A stretch of 39,928 nucleotides of DNA from Candidatus Heimdallarchaeota archaeon (GCA_030608385.1 JAUWEG010000012.1:1-39928), one strand, 5' to 3'. Numbered from the stretch's first letter, positions 8,701-16,973 are shown. Notes: generated by a model not told the origin, from the letters alone. Program-made: numbers and translations.

Positions 8701-10002
8701 ATGAACGAAAATGAATATGACGTTATTGTAGTAGGGGCTGGCTGTGCTGGACCAGCAGCTGCAAAGAAAGCAGCAGAACTTGGTTTGAAGACTCTTCTTC
8801 TAGAAAAATCTCAAGTTCCAGGTGAGAAAAATGTTTCAGGTACCTGCTTAAACGGTGCTGCTCTTCTTGAACCAGATCTAAACTACATTGTGGAATGTCC
8901 AGTAGAAAGAACAATAAGAGAAATGCGCACTTATCACATCAATAGTGATAGAACAACAGTTTTTCATGAAATACCATCGGAAGGAATTCTTCTGCTTTCA
9001 GTAAGAAGAGATCATCTAGATTCATGGCATACCGAAGAAGCCAGGAAAGCTGGAGCTGAAGTTAAATTATCAACAACTGTTGTCGATATTATTGAAGAAG
9101 AAGATTACATCAAAGGAGTTGTAACAGACTCTGGTGAAAAATTCTATGGTAAAGTAATCATTGATGCAGCTGGTGTCAACTCAATTGTTGGTCGTAAAGC
9201 AGGTTTAATTCCTAAACGAAAAGGCCAGAACATGATTTTATATGTTACTGTAGCCGTTAAACTGGGGGAAGAAGTGATTAATGAGCGATTTGGTGATTGC
9301 ATCGAATACTACCTATCTCCAGGAATTCAATATAAAACATGGCCGTGGATCTTTCCAAAGAAAGATACAGTTACACTAGGCACTGGAGGATATATGGATG
9401 AAAATCTGATAAATGATGAATTTCCAAATGTAAATCAATATATGGAGAATTTCTTGAATCTTCCAGTAGTCAAAAAGAAACTTGAAGGAGGAGAAATTGT
9501 TTCATGGGGATTGCACTTAGAGTACGATGAAGCAATTGAAAGAAGAGTAAGAAATGGGTTGATTTTGACTGGAGAGGCAGGAGGGTTTGTGATTCCATTC
9601 CTAGGAGAAGGAATGCCTGAAGCATTCTTTACAGGGATTTATGCGGCTAAAGCAGCAGCTGAAGCAATAGAAGCTAGAGACTATTCAGAAGCAAAACTCT
9701 CTGAACGATATGAAGAATTGATAGGCGAGAATTTCTTTATGCAAGCATTTAGGCATATTGCATCTGTTAACAAAGAATCCATTCTCAGTAAAACAGATGA
9801 AGAAATTACCCAAATGATGCAGCAAGTAATTATGGGAGGAGGATTCATCTCTAATGCAATTCACTCTAAATGGTTAAAAGGTGTTGAAGAGGAGAATTTT
9901 GAATTAATCCAAGAAGCATATGATTTCCTTGAATTAATCCAACCCTATGCTGTAGTGGATCCAGATTTTGAGAGATTATATAATGAGAGGAAGAGCAAAT
10001 GA
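8701..10002 (+). CDS. FixC / geranylgeranyl-reductase family flavoprotein
   Basis: A 433-residue FAD enzyme. DVIVVGAGCAGPAAA (GxGxxG at residues 12-17) is the dinucleotide-binding loop. PGEKNVSGTCLNGAAL is the KNVSG motif of FixC and ETF-quinone-oxidoreductase relatives, and GEAGGFVIPFLGEGMPEAFFTG is the second FAD motif of the geranylgeranyl-reductase superfamily. It probably reduces isoprenoid double bonds or passes electrons to a quinone. The start is fixed by AAGGAGG eight bases before ATG 8701; a longer open frame back to 8464 would add a hydrophobic stretch that overlaps the divergent promoter and lacks a ribosome site. Its last codons overlap the ferredoxin start (ATGA), so the two are translationally coupled. 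Confidence 0.85.
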   Translation: MNENEYDVIVVGAGCAGPAAAKKAAELGLKTLLLEKSQVPGEKNVSGTCLNGAALLEPDLNYIVECPVERTIREMRTYHINSDRTTVFHEIPSEGILLLSVRRDHLDSWHTEEARKAGAEVKLSTTVVDIIEEEDYIKGVVTDSGEKFYGKVIIDAAGVNSIVGRKAGLIPKRKGQNMILYVTVAVKLGEEVINERFGDCIEYYLSPGIQYKTWPWIFPKKDTVTLGTGGYMDENLINDEFPNVNQYMENFLNLPVVKKKLEGGEIVSWGLHLEYDEAIERRVRNGLILTGEAGGFVIPFLGEGMPEAFFTGIYAAKAAAEAIEARDYSEAKLSERYEELIGENFFMQAFRHIASVNKESILSKTDEEITQMMQQVIMGGGFISNAIHSKWLKGVEEENFELIQEAYDFLELIQPYAVVDPDFERLYNERKSK

Positions 10003-10259
10003 AAGTTGAAATGAAAGTAGAATATTATCCAGGAGAAACTGGGGAGTTCATTAAAGTAATTGAAGATAATTGTGTAGGCTGTGGGGAATGTGCAAAATTC
10101 TGTACAAGAGATGTTTGGCAACCAGATGGTGCAATCTTTCGACCAGTAAATCTCAAACAATGTGTAGAGTGTGGTGCTTGTTGGAATGTCTGCGAATATG
10201 AAGCTGTTGACTTCAGCGAACCTAAAGGTGGAACTGGAGTTAGATTTAGTTATGGGTGA
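9999..10259 (+). CDS. FixX-like two-cluster ferredoxin
   Basis: An 86-residue electron carrier with two complete CxxCxxCxxxC sets: CVGCGECAKFC (residues about 24-34) and CVECGACWNVC (about 48-58). These are ligands for two [4Fe-4S] clusters. The spacing between the sets resembles FixX, the partner of FixC, more than a bacterial 2[4Fe-4S] ferredoxin, because a proline after the last Cys of each set is lacking. Start and stop codons overlap both neighbours (ATGA with the flavoprotein, GTGA with SCP2). It most likely feeds electrons to the flavoprotein. Confidence 0.85.
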   Translation: MKVEMKVEYYPGETGEFIKVIEDNCVGCGECAKFCTRDVWQPDGAIFRPVNLKQCVECGACWNVCEYEAVDFSEPKGGTGVRFSYG

Positions 10260-10606
10260 GAATTGTGGCTGAAATGGACGAAGTGATGGAAATTCTTGAA
10301 GCACAAAAAGCTAAATATACAAATCAAAAAGTAGCTAAATTTTTCAAAACATGGTCTAAGAAACTCCAATATCACTTTACAGATATCGATGAGTATTATG
10401 TAATTGAGTTGGTGAAAGGCGAACCTAAACCTATTGTGAAAGAGAAACTAGAAAATCCAGATATTATGTATTCAATGAGCACTGATACTTTTATTGAAAT
10501 GAATACTGGGCAACTTTCTGGATTTAAAGCTTATCAGCGAAAGTTACTAAAAATTAAAGCTACAATGCCTGAAATTATGAAACTTCAGAAATTAGATAAG
10601 CTTTAA
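10256..10606 (+). CDS. SCP2 sterol-carrier-like lipid-binding protein
   Basis: A 116-residue soluble protein with the SCP2 fold pattern: an N-terminal helix, strands around YHFTDIDEYYVIELVKGEP, the PDIMYSMSTDTFIEMNTGQLSGFKAY segment that matches the SCP2 core, and a C-terminal helix. SCP2 domains hold hydrophobic ligands such as fatty acyl chains or isoprenoids in an internal tunnel. The GTG start overlaps the ferredoxin stop. Its place at the end of a flavoprotein-ferredoxin operon suggests it presents a lipid substrate or takes the product; that is inference. Confidence 0.75.
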   Translation: MRIVAEMDEVMEILEAQKAKYTNQKVAKFFKTWSKKLQYHFTDIDEYYVIELVKGEPKPIVKEKLENPDIMYSMSTDTFIEMNTGQLSGFKAYQRKLLKIKATMPEIMKLQKLDKL

Positions 10607-10699
10607 TTATTCTTTTTTTTATTCCTTTTATTGCACTCGGTTAGTTTTTGGCTTATAATAAGTCTTAATAATTCTAATAGGAAAATCAAATTGAAAAAA

Positions 10700-12865
10700 A
10701 TGGAAGAGTTACGAGGCATTGTTACAGGTTTAGATTGTGCTAATTGTGTTTCTAAAGTTACTAATAACTTGAAAAACGCAGTTGGTGTAGACAATGTACA
10801 ATTAAACCTCGTATCCACTAAACTTATCGTAGAATATGATAAGGAACAGATTAGCGAAAAAGAACTCATAAAAAATATCAAACAATCCGGATATAGGTTT
10901 GATAGCACTTACGAGCATAAATCGTTTTTCGATATTAGACACAATAAGAACCTTCTTTTCGCTATTTTTGGATTGGTTTTTCTTATTGTTGCTTTAAGCA
11001 CAAGTAGATTTTTACCTGAAAATTATGACTTGTTTTTTTATGTTCCTGCTATAGTAATTGGTGGAATTCCTGTTTATCTTAAAGCTTTTAGCTCCATTAG
11101 AACCAAAACAATTGATATAAACCTTCTGATGGTTCTTGCTATAATCGGAGCCATGATAATAGGTGAGTGGGAAGAAGCAGCAGAAATTGTTGTTCTCTTT
11201 TCAATAGCGGAATTGTTAGAAGCATTTTCAATGGATAAAGCTAGACAATCAATAAGAGAGTTAATGGATTTAACACCACCAACGGCAACTAGATTAATTA
11301 AAGGAAAAAAACACGAAGAAGTTCCTTTAGGTGATTTAGTTGTTGGTGATAGAGTAAGTGTTAAACCAGGAGCAAGAATTCCAATAGATGGTAAAATAGA
11401 CTGGGGAAAAACAAATGTTGACCAGAGTCCAATAACTGGAGAATCTATCCCAGTCAATAAAGATGTTGGAGACAAAGTATTTTCAGGGTCTATCAACATT
11501 GATGGTTATATTATTATTAGAGTAACACGGATGCCTGAAGAAAGTACTGTAGCTAGAATCAGACAGCTGATAGAGGACGCAGAACAACAGAAATCAAAAA
11601 GAGAACAATTTATCCAAAGGTTTGCAAAATTTTATACACCAATTATGGTGGGAATTGCTTTATCAGTATTTCTAATTTCTGGGATTTTTTTGAATATCCC
11701 AATTGATCCTTCAGTTCTTAGAGAAGGGCTCTATCAGAGTTTGGTAATTCTGGTGATCTCATGTCCTTGTGCTTTAGTGCTATCGACTCCAATAACTGTA
11801 GTAACCGCAATAACTAGAGCTTCAAAAAGGGGTGTTTTAATAAAGGGAGGTAAATATCTCGAAGCTATATCTGAATTAGACACCCTAGCATTAGATAAAA
11901 CTGGAACCTTATCAACTGGAAAACTAAAAGCCTACAAAGTTGAAGCTTTAGAAGGTTACACTGAGAAGGAAATTATAGAAATAGCATATGGTTTGGAATA
12001 TCATTCAGAACATAAAATTGCAGAAGCAATAATAAATCTGGGAAGAGAAAACAATTCAAGATTGTTTGGATACAAAGATGTTGAAATAATGCCTGGGATG
12101 GGAATCAAAGGAACAAGAAAGAAAGTAACTTATTATCTAGGAAATGAATCGCTTGTTGATAGCATCATAGGGTTAGAATCTTGTGATCTAGATTGTGAAG
12201 AAACTGAGAGTATTGTAAGTTATGTTTTAGACGATAAAACAATCATAGCTCATATTCACATGTCTGATGAGTTACGAAGAGAAACCAAAGAAGCTGTCAG
12301 TTCACTAAAAAAACTTGGAGTAAAAAATATTGTAATGCTCACTGGTGATAATGAAGAAGTAGCATCAAAAATTGCTGAAGAATTAGATATTAGTTATGAA
12401 GCAGAACTGTTGCCAGAACATAAAATGCAGTTTATCAAAAATCTCAAAGAAGAAGATCAAACAGTGGTTATGGTTGGTGATGGAATAAATGACGCACCTG
12501 CTTTAGCTCTTTCAGATGTTGGAATAGCAATGGGGGCAGCAGGAACTGCAATTGCTATAGAAACAGCTGATATTGTGCTTTCCTCAGATAATTTATTCAG
12601 TCTACCTTATCTGTTCAAACTAAGCAAAGAAACTAAAAGAACTATTCAAATTAATATTTACTTATCCTTGTTTATCAAGTTCTCATTTTTTGTACTTGTT
12701 TTACTTAATGCAACATCAATTGCTCTTGGGGCATTTCTAGGCACGAATTTGCTTTGGCTAGCTGTGCTAATTGGAGATATGGGAGCTTCATTATTGGTCA
12801 TATTAAATGCAATGAGAGTAGGTAGGAAGAAGTTTTATTCTGGAAAGATGTTGCCAAAGAAATAA
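10700..12865 (+). CDS. zntA: P1B-2 type Zn/Cd/Pb-exporting ATPase
   Basis: A 721-residue membrane pump. An N-terminal HMA domain carries GLDCANC (Cys 13 and 16). The family hallmarks are present: TGES (246-249), the membrane CPC (355-357), DKTGT with phosphorylated Asp 399, TGDN (548-551) and GDGINDAP (from 593). The last helix has GDMGAS, whose Asp is typical of the ZntA/CadA group rather than CopA. The usual SEHP motif is SEHK here (His 438, Lys 439), an unusual change in the nucleotide-binding site. ATG 10700 starts right at the HMA domain; an in-frame extension to 10631 has no homology. Likely metal export for detoxification. Confidence 0.9.
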   Translation: MEELRGIVTGLDCANCVSKVTNNLKNAVGVDNVQLNLVSTKLIVEYDKEQISEKELIKNIKQSGYRFDSTYEHKSFFDIRHNKNLLFAIFGLVFLIVALSTSRFLPENYDLFFYVPAIVIGGIPVYLKAFSSIRTKTIDINLLMVLAIIGAMIIGEWEEAAEIVVLFSIAELLEAFSMDKARQSIRELMDLTPPTATRLIKGKKHEEVPLGDLVVGDRVSVKPGARIPIDGKIDWGKTNVDQSPITGESIPVNKDVGDKVFSGSINIDGYIIIRVTRMPEESTVARIRQLIEDAEQQKSKREQFIQRFAKFYTPIMVGIALSVFLISGIFLNIPIDPSVLREGLYQSLVILVISCPCALVLSTPITVVTAITRASKRGVLIKGGKYLEAISELDTLALDKTGTLSTGKLKAYKVEALEGYTEKEIIEIAYGLEYHSEHKIAEAIINLGRENNSRLFGYKDVEIMPGMGIKGTRKKVTYYLGNESLVDSIIGLESCDLDCEETESIVSYVLDDKTIIAHIHMSDELRRETKEAVSSLKKLGVKNIVMLTGDNEEVASKIAEELDISYEAELLPEHKMQFIKNLKEEDQTVVMVGDGINDAPALALSDVGIAMGAAGTAIAIETADIVLSSDNLFSLPYLFKLSKETKRTIQINIYLSLFIKFSFFVLVLLNATSIALGAFLGTNLLWLAVLIGDMGASLLVILNAMRVGRKKFYSGKMLPKK

Positions 12866-12904
12866 TTTAATAAACATTTTTACAAAAGAAATATTGTAGA
12901 GCCA

Positions 12905-14758
12905 ATGAGTAAACCAGTGAAACATTTCAACAAAGCCATTGTTTACATATTAATAGGTATTTTAGTCATTACTTCAATATTCGCTGTAATGATGTTTGGA
13001 CCACGTCCTGGTCCTCAAAGCACTATGTTTGATTCAACACTTAGGTATTATACAAAAGGTACAGAAAAGTTATTTTATACAGATTATGCTCAATCTATCG
13101 TTCAAGATATCAAAGAAGTAGGTATTTTAGTTACCGATTATCAGATGGAGTATTCAACATTTTTAGATCAGGTTTTCGGAGCGAAAGAATATGAAATGGC
13201 AATAATTGAACTTGAGGGTCAAAATGCCCCTCATTTTGAATTTTTATTTAAAGAGGGTGCAAGTTTAAACGTTTTCAATTTTCAAAATGCAATGGATAAT
13301 GGTACTACACTCAATTTAATCAACAATATAACTCAAGAAATAGATTTCCATGCAAGAAAAAATCTTCTCTTCGCATTACAAGAACATCTAATGAATAATG
13401 TAGTTCCGATGGTACCCATTTTTACTCCAGCAAGAATATTTGCTTATTGGGATAACTTAGAAGGATTTACAAGTAAGTGGGGAATATCTGATAGCCTACC
13501 ATACATGTCCTTTAATGGATTACATAGCAATCAAGAATCAGTTACTGAACTAAAAATTGGTATTGGAGGATGGTTTGATTTATGTCCTCTAACAATGAGG
13601 GAAGCTGGGGAGAAATTAATTGTATCTCTTATAATGGATAAATTAATTCATTTGGATGAAAAGGGCTCTCCTACAAAATATGGGCTGATAGATAGTTGGG
13701 AATATCTTAATCAAACAACTTTGTTGCTCCATGTAAGAGACAATGTTCAGTGGCAACCTGATGTGGATGGAATTTTTACCAGTGAAGAGCATTCAATTGA
13801 TGATGTCATTTTTACTTTAGATCTGATCACAAGTATACATGCAAACGTAAACTATCAACTCTATAACTGGATAGATTCTTATGAAGTGTATAATGGTACA
13901 ACAGTTGCAGTTCACATTGATTCAGTTCCAGAAACAGCAGAAAGAGAACCTTATGCTTTTGCTCTCGAAGATTTGTCAGTTTATACTTACCCAGGATACT
14001 ATTTGGATGTTGAGAGCACAATTGAAGAAATAGTTGAATCAACGAGATGGATTAAGTATAAAGAAAGTCCGTTTGGAACAGGAAAATACAGATTTAACGC
14101 AACGGAGAGTCATATAGATCTTACTGCTTTCTTAGAAAGATTTGACAGTTGGCATGGAATAGGAGTAGATCCTGGTAAAACTACTAACCTAGTTTTTGAA
14201 ACCATTGAAACCCAAACTGTTCCTGATAGTTACTCAATGAACTTAGAATTACAAGAAGGGAACAAAATAGACATTGCTGATTTTGGGAAGGATCCCGGAA
14301 TGGAAATAGCGATACCTGATGAAAACTTCAGGATCGGATATAAAGTAGAAAACTCATTAATTTTCATAGCATTCAACTTAGAGAATGATGTCTTTGGAGG
14401 ATCTAATAACTATGTACCAACAAATGAGACGGGGGTGTCAAAAGCCTTAGCAATTCGTAAAGCTCTATCATCATTAGTCCATAAAACATTTCTAAATAAT
14501 GCATTTCATGAAGGTAAGTATAATATATCTGATTCACCAGTTTCTCGTTATTATACAGATTATTATAATCCAAGTGTAACAACGTATCCATACAGCATTT
14601 CTGAAGCCATTGAGTTCCTGAAATTGGCTGGATTCAACATATCAACAGAAACAAATGGCTCAGTAGAAGAATCAAGTTATGGAGTGATCAGCTCTATTGT
14701 GGCTCTTGGAATCTTTACAGCAATTACGATTACATTAAGAATAAGAAAACAAAGGTGA
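12905..14758 (+). CDS. Membrane-anchored SBP_bac_5-like protein with permuted domain order
   Basis: A 617-residue extracytoplasmic protein. Residues about 10-32 form an N-terminal membrane segment and 592-612 a C-terminal one with a basic tail. Residues 42-205 look like the C-terminal part of a family-5 solute-binding protein (ABC oligopeptide binder): IVQDIKEVGILVTDYQ, YEMAIIELEGQ, and a terminal LQEHLMNNVVPMVPIF. Residues 214-583 look like the N-terminal and middle part: ELKIGIGG, LIMDKLIHLDEKG, LIDSWEYLNQTTLLLHVRDNVQW, HSIDDVIFTLDLI, SPFGTGKYRF and ALAIRKALSSLVHKTFL. The order is therefore swapped, as in a circular permutation. No permease or ATPase gene is nearby. The ligand is unknown. 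Confidence 0.75.
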   Translation: MSKPVKHFNKAIVYILIGILVITSIFAVMMFGPRPGPQSTMFDSTLRYYTKGTEKLFYTDYAQSIVQDIKEVGILVTDYQMEYSTFLDQVFGAKEYEMAIIELEGQNAPHFEFLFKEGASLNVFNFQNAMDNGTTLNLINNITQEIDFHARKNLLFALQEHLMNNVVPMVPIFTPARIFAYWDNLEGFTSKWGISDSLPYMSFNGLHSNQESVTELKIGIGGWFDLCPLTMREAGEKLIVSLIMDKLIHLDEKGSPTKYGLIDSWEYLNQTTLLLHVRDNVQWQPDVDGIFTSEEHSIDDVIFTLDLITSIHANVNYQLYNWIDSYEVYNGTTVAVHIDSVPETAEREPYAFALEDLSVYTYPGYYLDVESTIEEIVESTRWIKYKESPFGTGKYRFNATESHIDLTAFLERFDSWHGIGVDPGKTTNLVFETIETQTVPDSYSMNLELQEGNKIDIADFGKDPGMEIAIPDENFRIGYKVENSLIFIAFNLENDVFGGSNNYVPTNETGVSKALAIRKALSSLVHKTFLNNAFHEGKYNISDSPVSRYYTDYYNPSVTTYPYSISEAIEFLKLAGFNISTETNGSVEESSYGVISSIVALGIFTAITITLRIRKQR

Positions 14759-14763
14759 AATAA

Positions 14764-15483
14764 GTGAACAGAATAAATGGAATAAATAATCTGGACCTCA
14801 AAGGAAAACCTTTGATACAATCATTTAGTGGGAGTGGTGCAATAGGAACAATACTCTCTACATTTCTAGTGAAAGTATTGAAAATGGAGCAAGTAGCAGT
14901 AATTCATGCAGATGAGCTTCCACCAGTAGCAATAATCAAAGGGGGATTGATAGAACAACCGATAAGGATATTCCAAAATGACAATATAGCTTTAATGTCT
15001 TGTGAAGTGAACATTCCTTACAACACCGTTTCAGATTTCATAGAAATGCTAGTTGATTTTTATATTAAAAGTGGAGTTTCACACATTGTACCAGTGGGAG
15101 GATTACCTGTCTTACAAAACCAATTTGAAGAAATTGAATGTTATGGAATAGCAAACAGACAAGAAACACTCACATTTTTAGAGGAAAAGGGAATACAACT
15201 TCTAGAAGAAGGAATAGTTTACGGGACTGTAGTTGAAACTTTAGAACTATGTAATACAAGAGAGTTTGATTCGAGTTTTGCACTATTGGTTGAATGTGAC
15301 CCTAGTGTAGCAAGTTACGATTCAACAAAAAAACTGGTTCAAGATTTAGCTAAAATATTTGATTTTAAATTTGATGAAAAAGAATTTGAAAATGTTTCAA
15401 ATATTATCAGAAACAGGATAGAAGAAGGCACAAGATTCTTAAGAGAAGAAGCAATGGACAAAACAAGAGAAAGTCACCTCTAA
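14764..15483 (+). CDS. PAC2-family (proteasome assembly chaperone-like) protein
   Basis: A 239-residue soluble protein of the PAC2 / COG1938-COG2047 type. Visible family features are the N-terminal PLIQSFSGSGAIGTILSTFLV, the EQVAVIHADELPPVAII segment, GVSHIVPVGGLPV in the core and a C-terminal helical tail. Eukaryotic relatives help assemble the 20S proteasome; archaeal members have related or unknown roles. GTG 14764 is supported by AGGTGA just before it and lies five bases after the stop of the solute-binding gene, so the two probably share a transcript. Confidence 0.8.
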   Translation: MNRINGINNLDLKGKPLIQSFSGSGAIGTILSTFLVKVLKMEQVAVIHADELPPVAIIKGGLIEQPIRIFQNDNIALMSCEVNIPYNTVSDFIEMLVDFYIKSGVSHIVPVGGLPVLQNQFEEIECYGIANRQETLTFLEEKGIQLLEEGIVYGTVVETLELCNTREFDSSFALLVECDPSVASYDSTKKLVQDLAKIFDFKFDEKEFENVSNIIRNRIEEGTRFLREEAMDKTRESHL

Positions 15484-15586
15484 GACAAAGTCTTCCAGTA
15501 GGTGAGTAAGCTGTTTTTTCTCTAAAACTTTGAATCTGAAAAGAATGAGGTTTTTTGTCGTGTTTTAGCCTCTCAACAAAGATTAC

Positions 15587-15603
15587 AAAAAAGTTTAAAT
15601 ATG
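15587..15603 (+). promoter_or_regulatory. TATA promoter of the structured RNA
   Basis: AAAAAAGTTTAAATATG holds an A-rich BRE-like part and the TATA element TTTAAATA (15594-15601). The expected start is near 15622-15628, where the GC-rich folded region begins. No start codon with an ORF follows. Confidence 0.5.
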
Positions 15604-15624
15604 TTCAAGGACAATTTTACTTGG

Positions 15625-15990
15625 TTAATGGCAGGCGATTTAGGAGCCAAATGGTTAGGTCAAAAAAGGGACTGCAAACTGAACAGGAAGAGATATCCGA
15701 TGCTCAGGGACAAGGTTGAACCCCTTTTTTAGATGGTTTGAACCCCCATTTGGGCTTAGTTAAGACCTCCTAAGCCTGAAATCCCCCAGAACCAGACTTC
15801 GGTCTGGAATCAGACAATTATCTTGTCTGAAAAAAAAGGACCAGACATCTTCTGTCTGCCAGAAAGGTATGGTCTTGCTTGACCAGATCCTGGAACCCCC
15901 CTCAACCGCAACCCCGAAGCATCGAGTTAGAATTCCTTCCTGTTCAGGCAGAAAACCCTTTGGGTTTTAACTTTTCTTTCTTTGTTTTTC
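15625..15990 (+). ncRNA. Candidate structured non-coding RNA of about 350 nt
   Basis: A GC-enriched island without an ORF, with its own TATA box and a 3' hairpin plus T-rich run. A long closing helix is visible: 15679-15690 pairs perfectly with 15936-15947 (12 bp), 15698-15704 with 15918-15924 (7 bp), GGG 15707-15709 with CCC 15913-15915, and 15714-15719 with 15902-15907. The interior holds hairpins 15752-15777, 15792-15807 (a C-UUCG-G tetraloop), 15810-15830, 15842-15858 and 15870-15885. Three of these share the stem core CAGAC/GTCTG. Unpaired C-rich runs (AACCCC-like) recur between helices. I do not see the SRP helix-8 GGAAG motif nor RNase P consensus blocks, so the class is unknown; a divergent SRP or RNase P RNA remains possible. 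Confidence 0.65.
15952..15989 (+). terminator. 3' hairpin and T-run ending the RNA
   Basis: AAAACCC (15952-15958), a TTT loop and GGGTTTT (15962-15968) form a 7-bp hairpin, followed by pyrimidine-rich DNA with several T runs to 15989. It looks like an intrinsic-type end or a 3' stabilising stem. Confidence 0.5.
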
Positions 15991-16086
15991 ATGAGTTTTT
16001 CTGATGTTTTACCTGTTCCATAGTTCTCTGAAAAAACACCAAAATCTAGAAAATATTATTCTTATTAGAAGAAATGAGGTTTATGG

Positions 16087-16110
16087 CCTTTTTATATAAA
16101 TATTTATAGT
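16087..16110 (+). promoter_or_regulatory. TATA promoter of the acidic protein gene
   Basis: TTTTTATATAAATATTTAT contains a strong TATA box (16092-16100) about 45 bases before the start. AAGGAG (16132-16137) is the ribosome binding site for ATG 16143. The acidic protein therefore has a promoter separate from the RNA. Confidence 0.5.
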
Positions 16111-16142
16111 TAAAACTAGTCGTTTATGTTTAAGGAGTGTTT

Positions 16143-16973
16143 ATGATGGAAGAAGAATTTAATGATGAGCTATCAGAAGAAGCTAAAGAGGAGCTTAGTG
16201 AAGAAGTAAAGGAAGAACCCGAAGAAGAGCTTGAGGAGGAAGTAGAAGAGCTCAGTGAAGAGGTCGAGGAAGAGCTTGAAGAGCTTATTGAAAAAGTGGA
16301 AGAAGAACTCGGAGAACAACCTGAGGAAGAAATAGAAGAGCTTGTAGAGGAACTTAAGGAAGTTGCAGAAGACGAAGAAGAAATAGAAGAGATCGAGGAA
16401 GAAGCAACCGAAGAAGTTATCGAAGAAGCTGTTGAGGATGTTGTTGAAGAAGTTCTTGAAGAAATGGATGAAGAAGTTGCAGAAGAAGTTCTTGAAGATG
16501 TCGTAGAAGATGTTGTCGAAGAAGATGAAGAGGAAGTTGAGGAAGAGCAAATAGTTGCTGAACCTGAATATAAATCTGAACCTGTACCTGAAGGAATTCC
16601 AGAAGAAATCAAGAAGATAGGTGGTAATATCCAGATTATTTTGAAAGATGTCGATGGTGATTTGATTCCATTTGGGTATCAGTTACAGAAAGACAAATTG
16701 GTTATCAAACAAGATGAAGCAATGAAAGTTAAGATTGTGTTAGCTTGGTTTTATAAACAAAATAAGAGTGTAGAAGAAATTTCTGAAGCCACCAAACTAA
16801 GTATCGATGAGATTGAAAAAATACTCATAAGCCCTATATACTTTGGTAAGATTTACTTCGAAGGAGTACTTGTGATAGGCAATCATGAACCTATATTAAC
16901 TGAAAGATACTGCAAATTAAATGAAATAAATACTGATGAAATTGAGGAAAAATATCTTTCCACAAAGAAATAA
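16143..16973 (+). CDS. Glu-rich acidic protein with serine-recombinase-like C-terminal domain
   Basis: A 276-residue protein in two parts. Residues 1 to about 140 are almost only Glu with Val, Leu, Ile, Asp and Ala in a heptad-like rhythm, so a very acidic, possibly coiled or disordered region. Residues about 150-276 are ordinary protein. They include AMKVKIVLAWFYKQNKSVEE, ISEATKLSIDEIEKILISP, IYFGKIYFEG and VIGNHEPILTERY, a pattern close to the recombinase domain after the catalytic part of large serine recombinases (helix-turn-helix, iL-x-nP-x-Y-x-G, and H-x-p-I-i-s-x-e-x-w). No catalytic serine domain is present. ATG 16143 is chosen by AAGGAG five bases upstream; GTG 16137 overlaps that site. 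Function unknown; a DNA-binding or histone/DNA-mimic role is inference. Confidence 0.6.
   Translation: MMEEEFNDELSEEAKEELSEEVKEEPEEELEEEVEELSEEVEEELEELIEKVEEELGEQPEEEIEELVEELKEVAEDEEEIEEIEEEATEEVIEEAVEDVVEEVLEEMDEEVAEEVLEDVVEDVVEEDEEEVEEEQIVAEPEYKSEPVPEGIPEEIKKIGGNIQIILKDVDGDLIPFGYQLQKDKLVIKQDEAMKVKIVLAWFYKQNKSVEEISEATKLSIDEIEKILISPIYFGKIYFEGVLVIGNHEPILTERYCKLNEINTDEIEEKYLSTKK

Noticed and set aside
15625-15990. SRP RNA or RNase P RNA identity for the structured RNA
   Set aside because: I could not find the helix-8 GGAAG asymmetry of SRP RNA or the conserved GAGGAAAGUC / ACAGAA blocks of RNase P; left as unknown rather than named.
16130-16612. Minus-strand ORF rich in Ser/Thr, and a second Phe/Leu-rich one opposite the acidic gene
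   Set aside because: They are antisense readings of the GAA/GAG-rich acidic coding region; no start site or promoter supports them.
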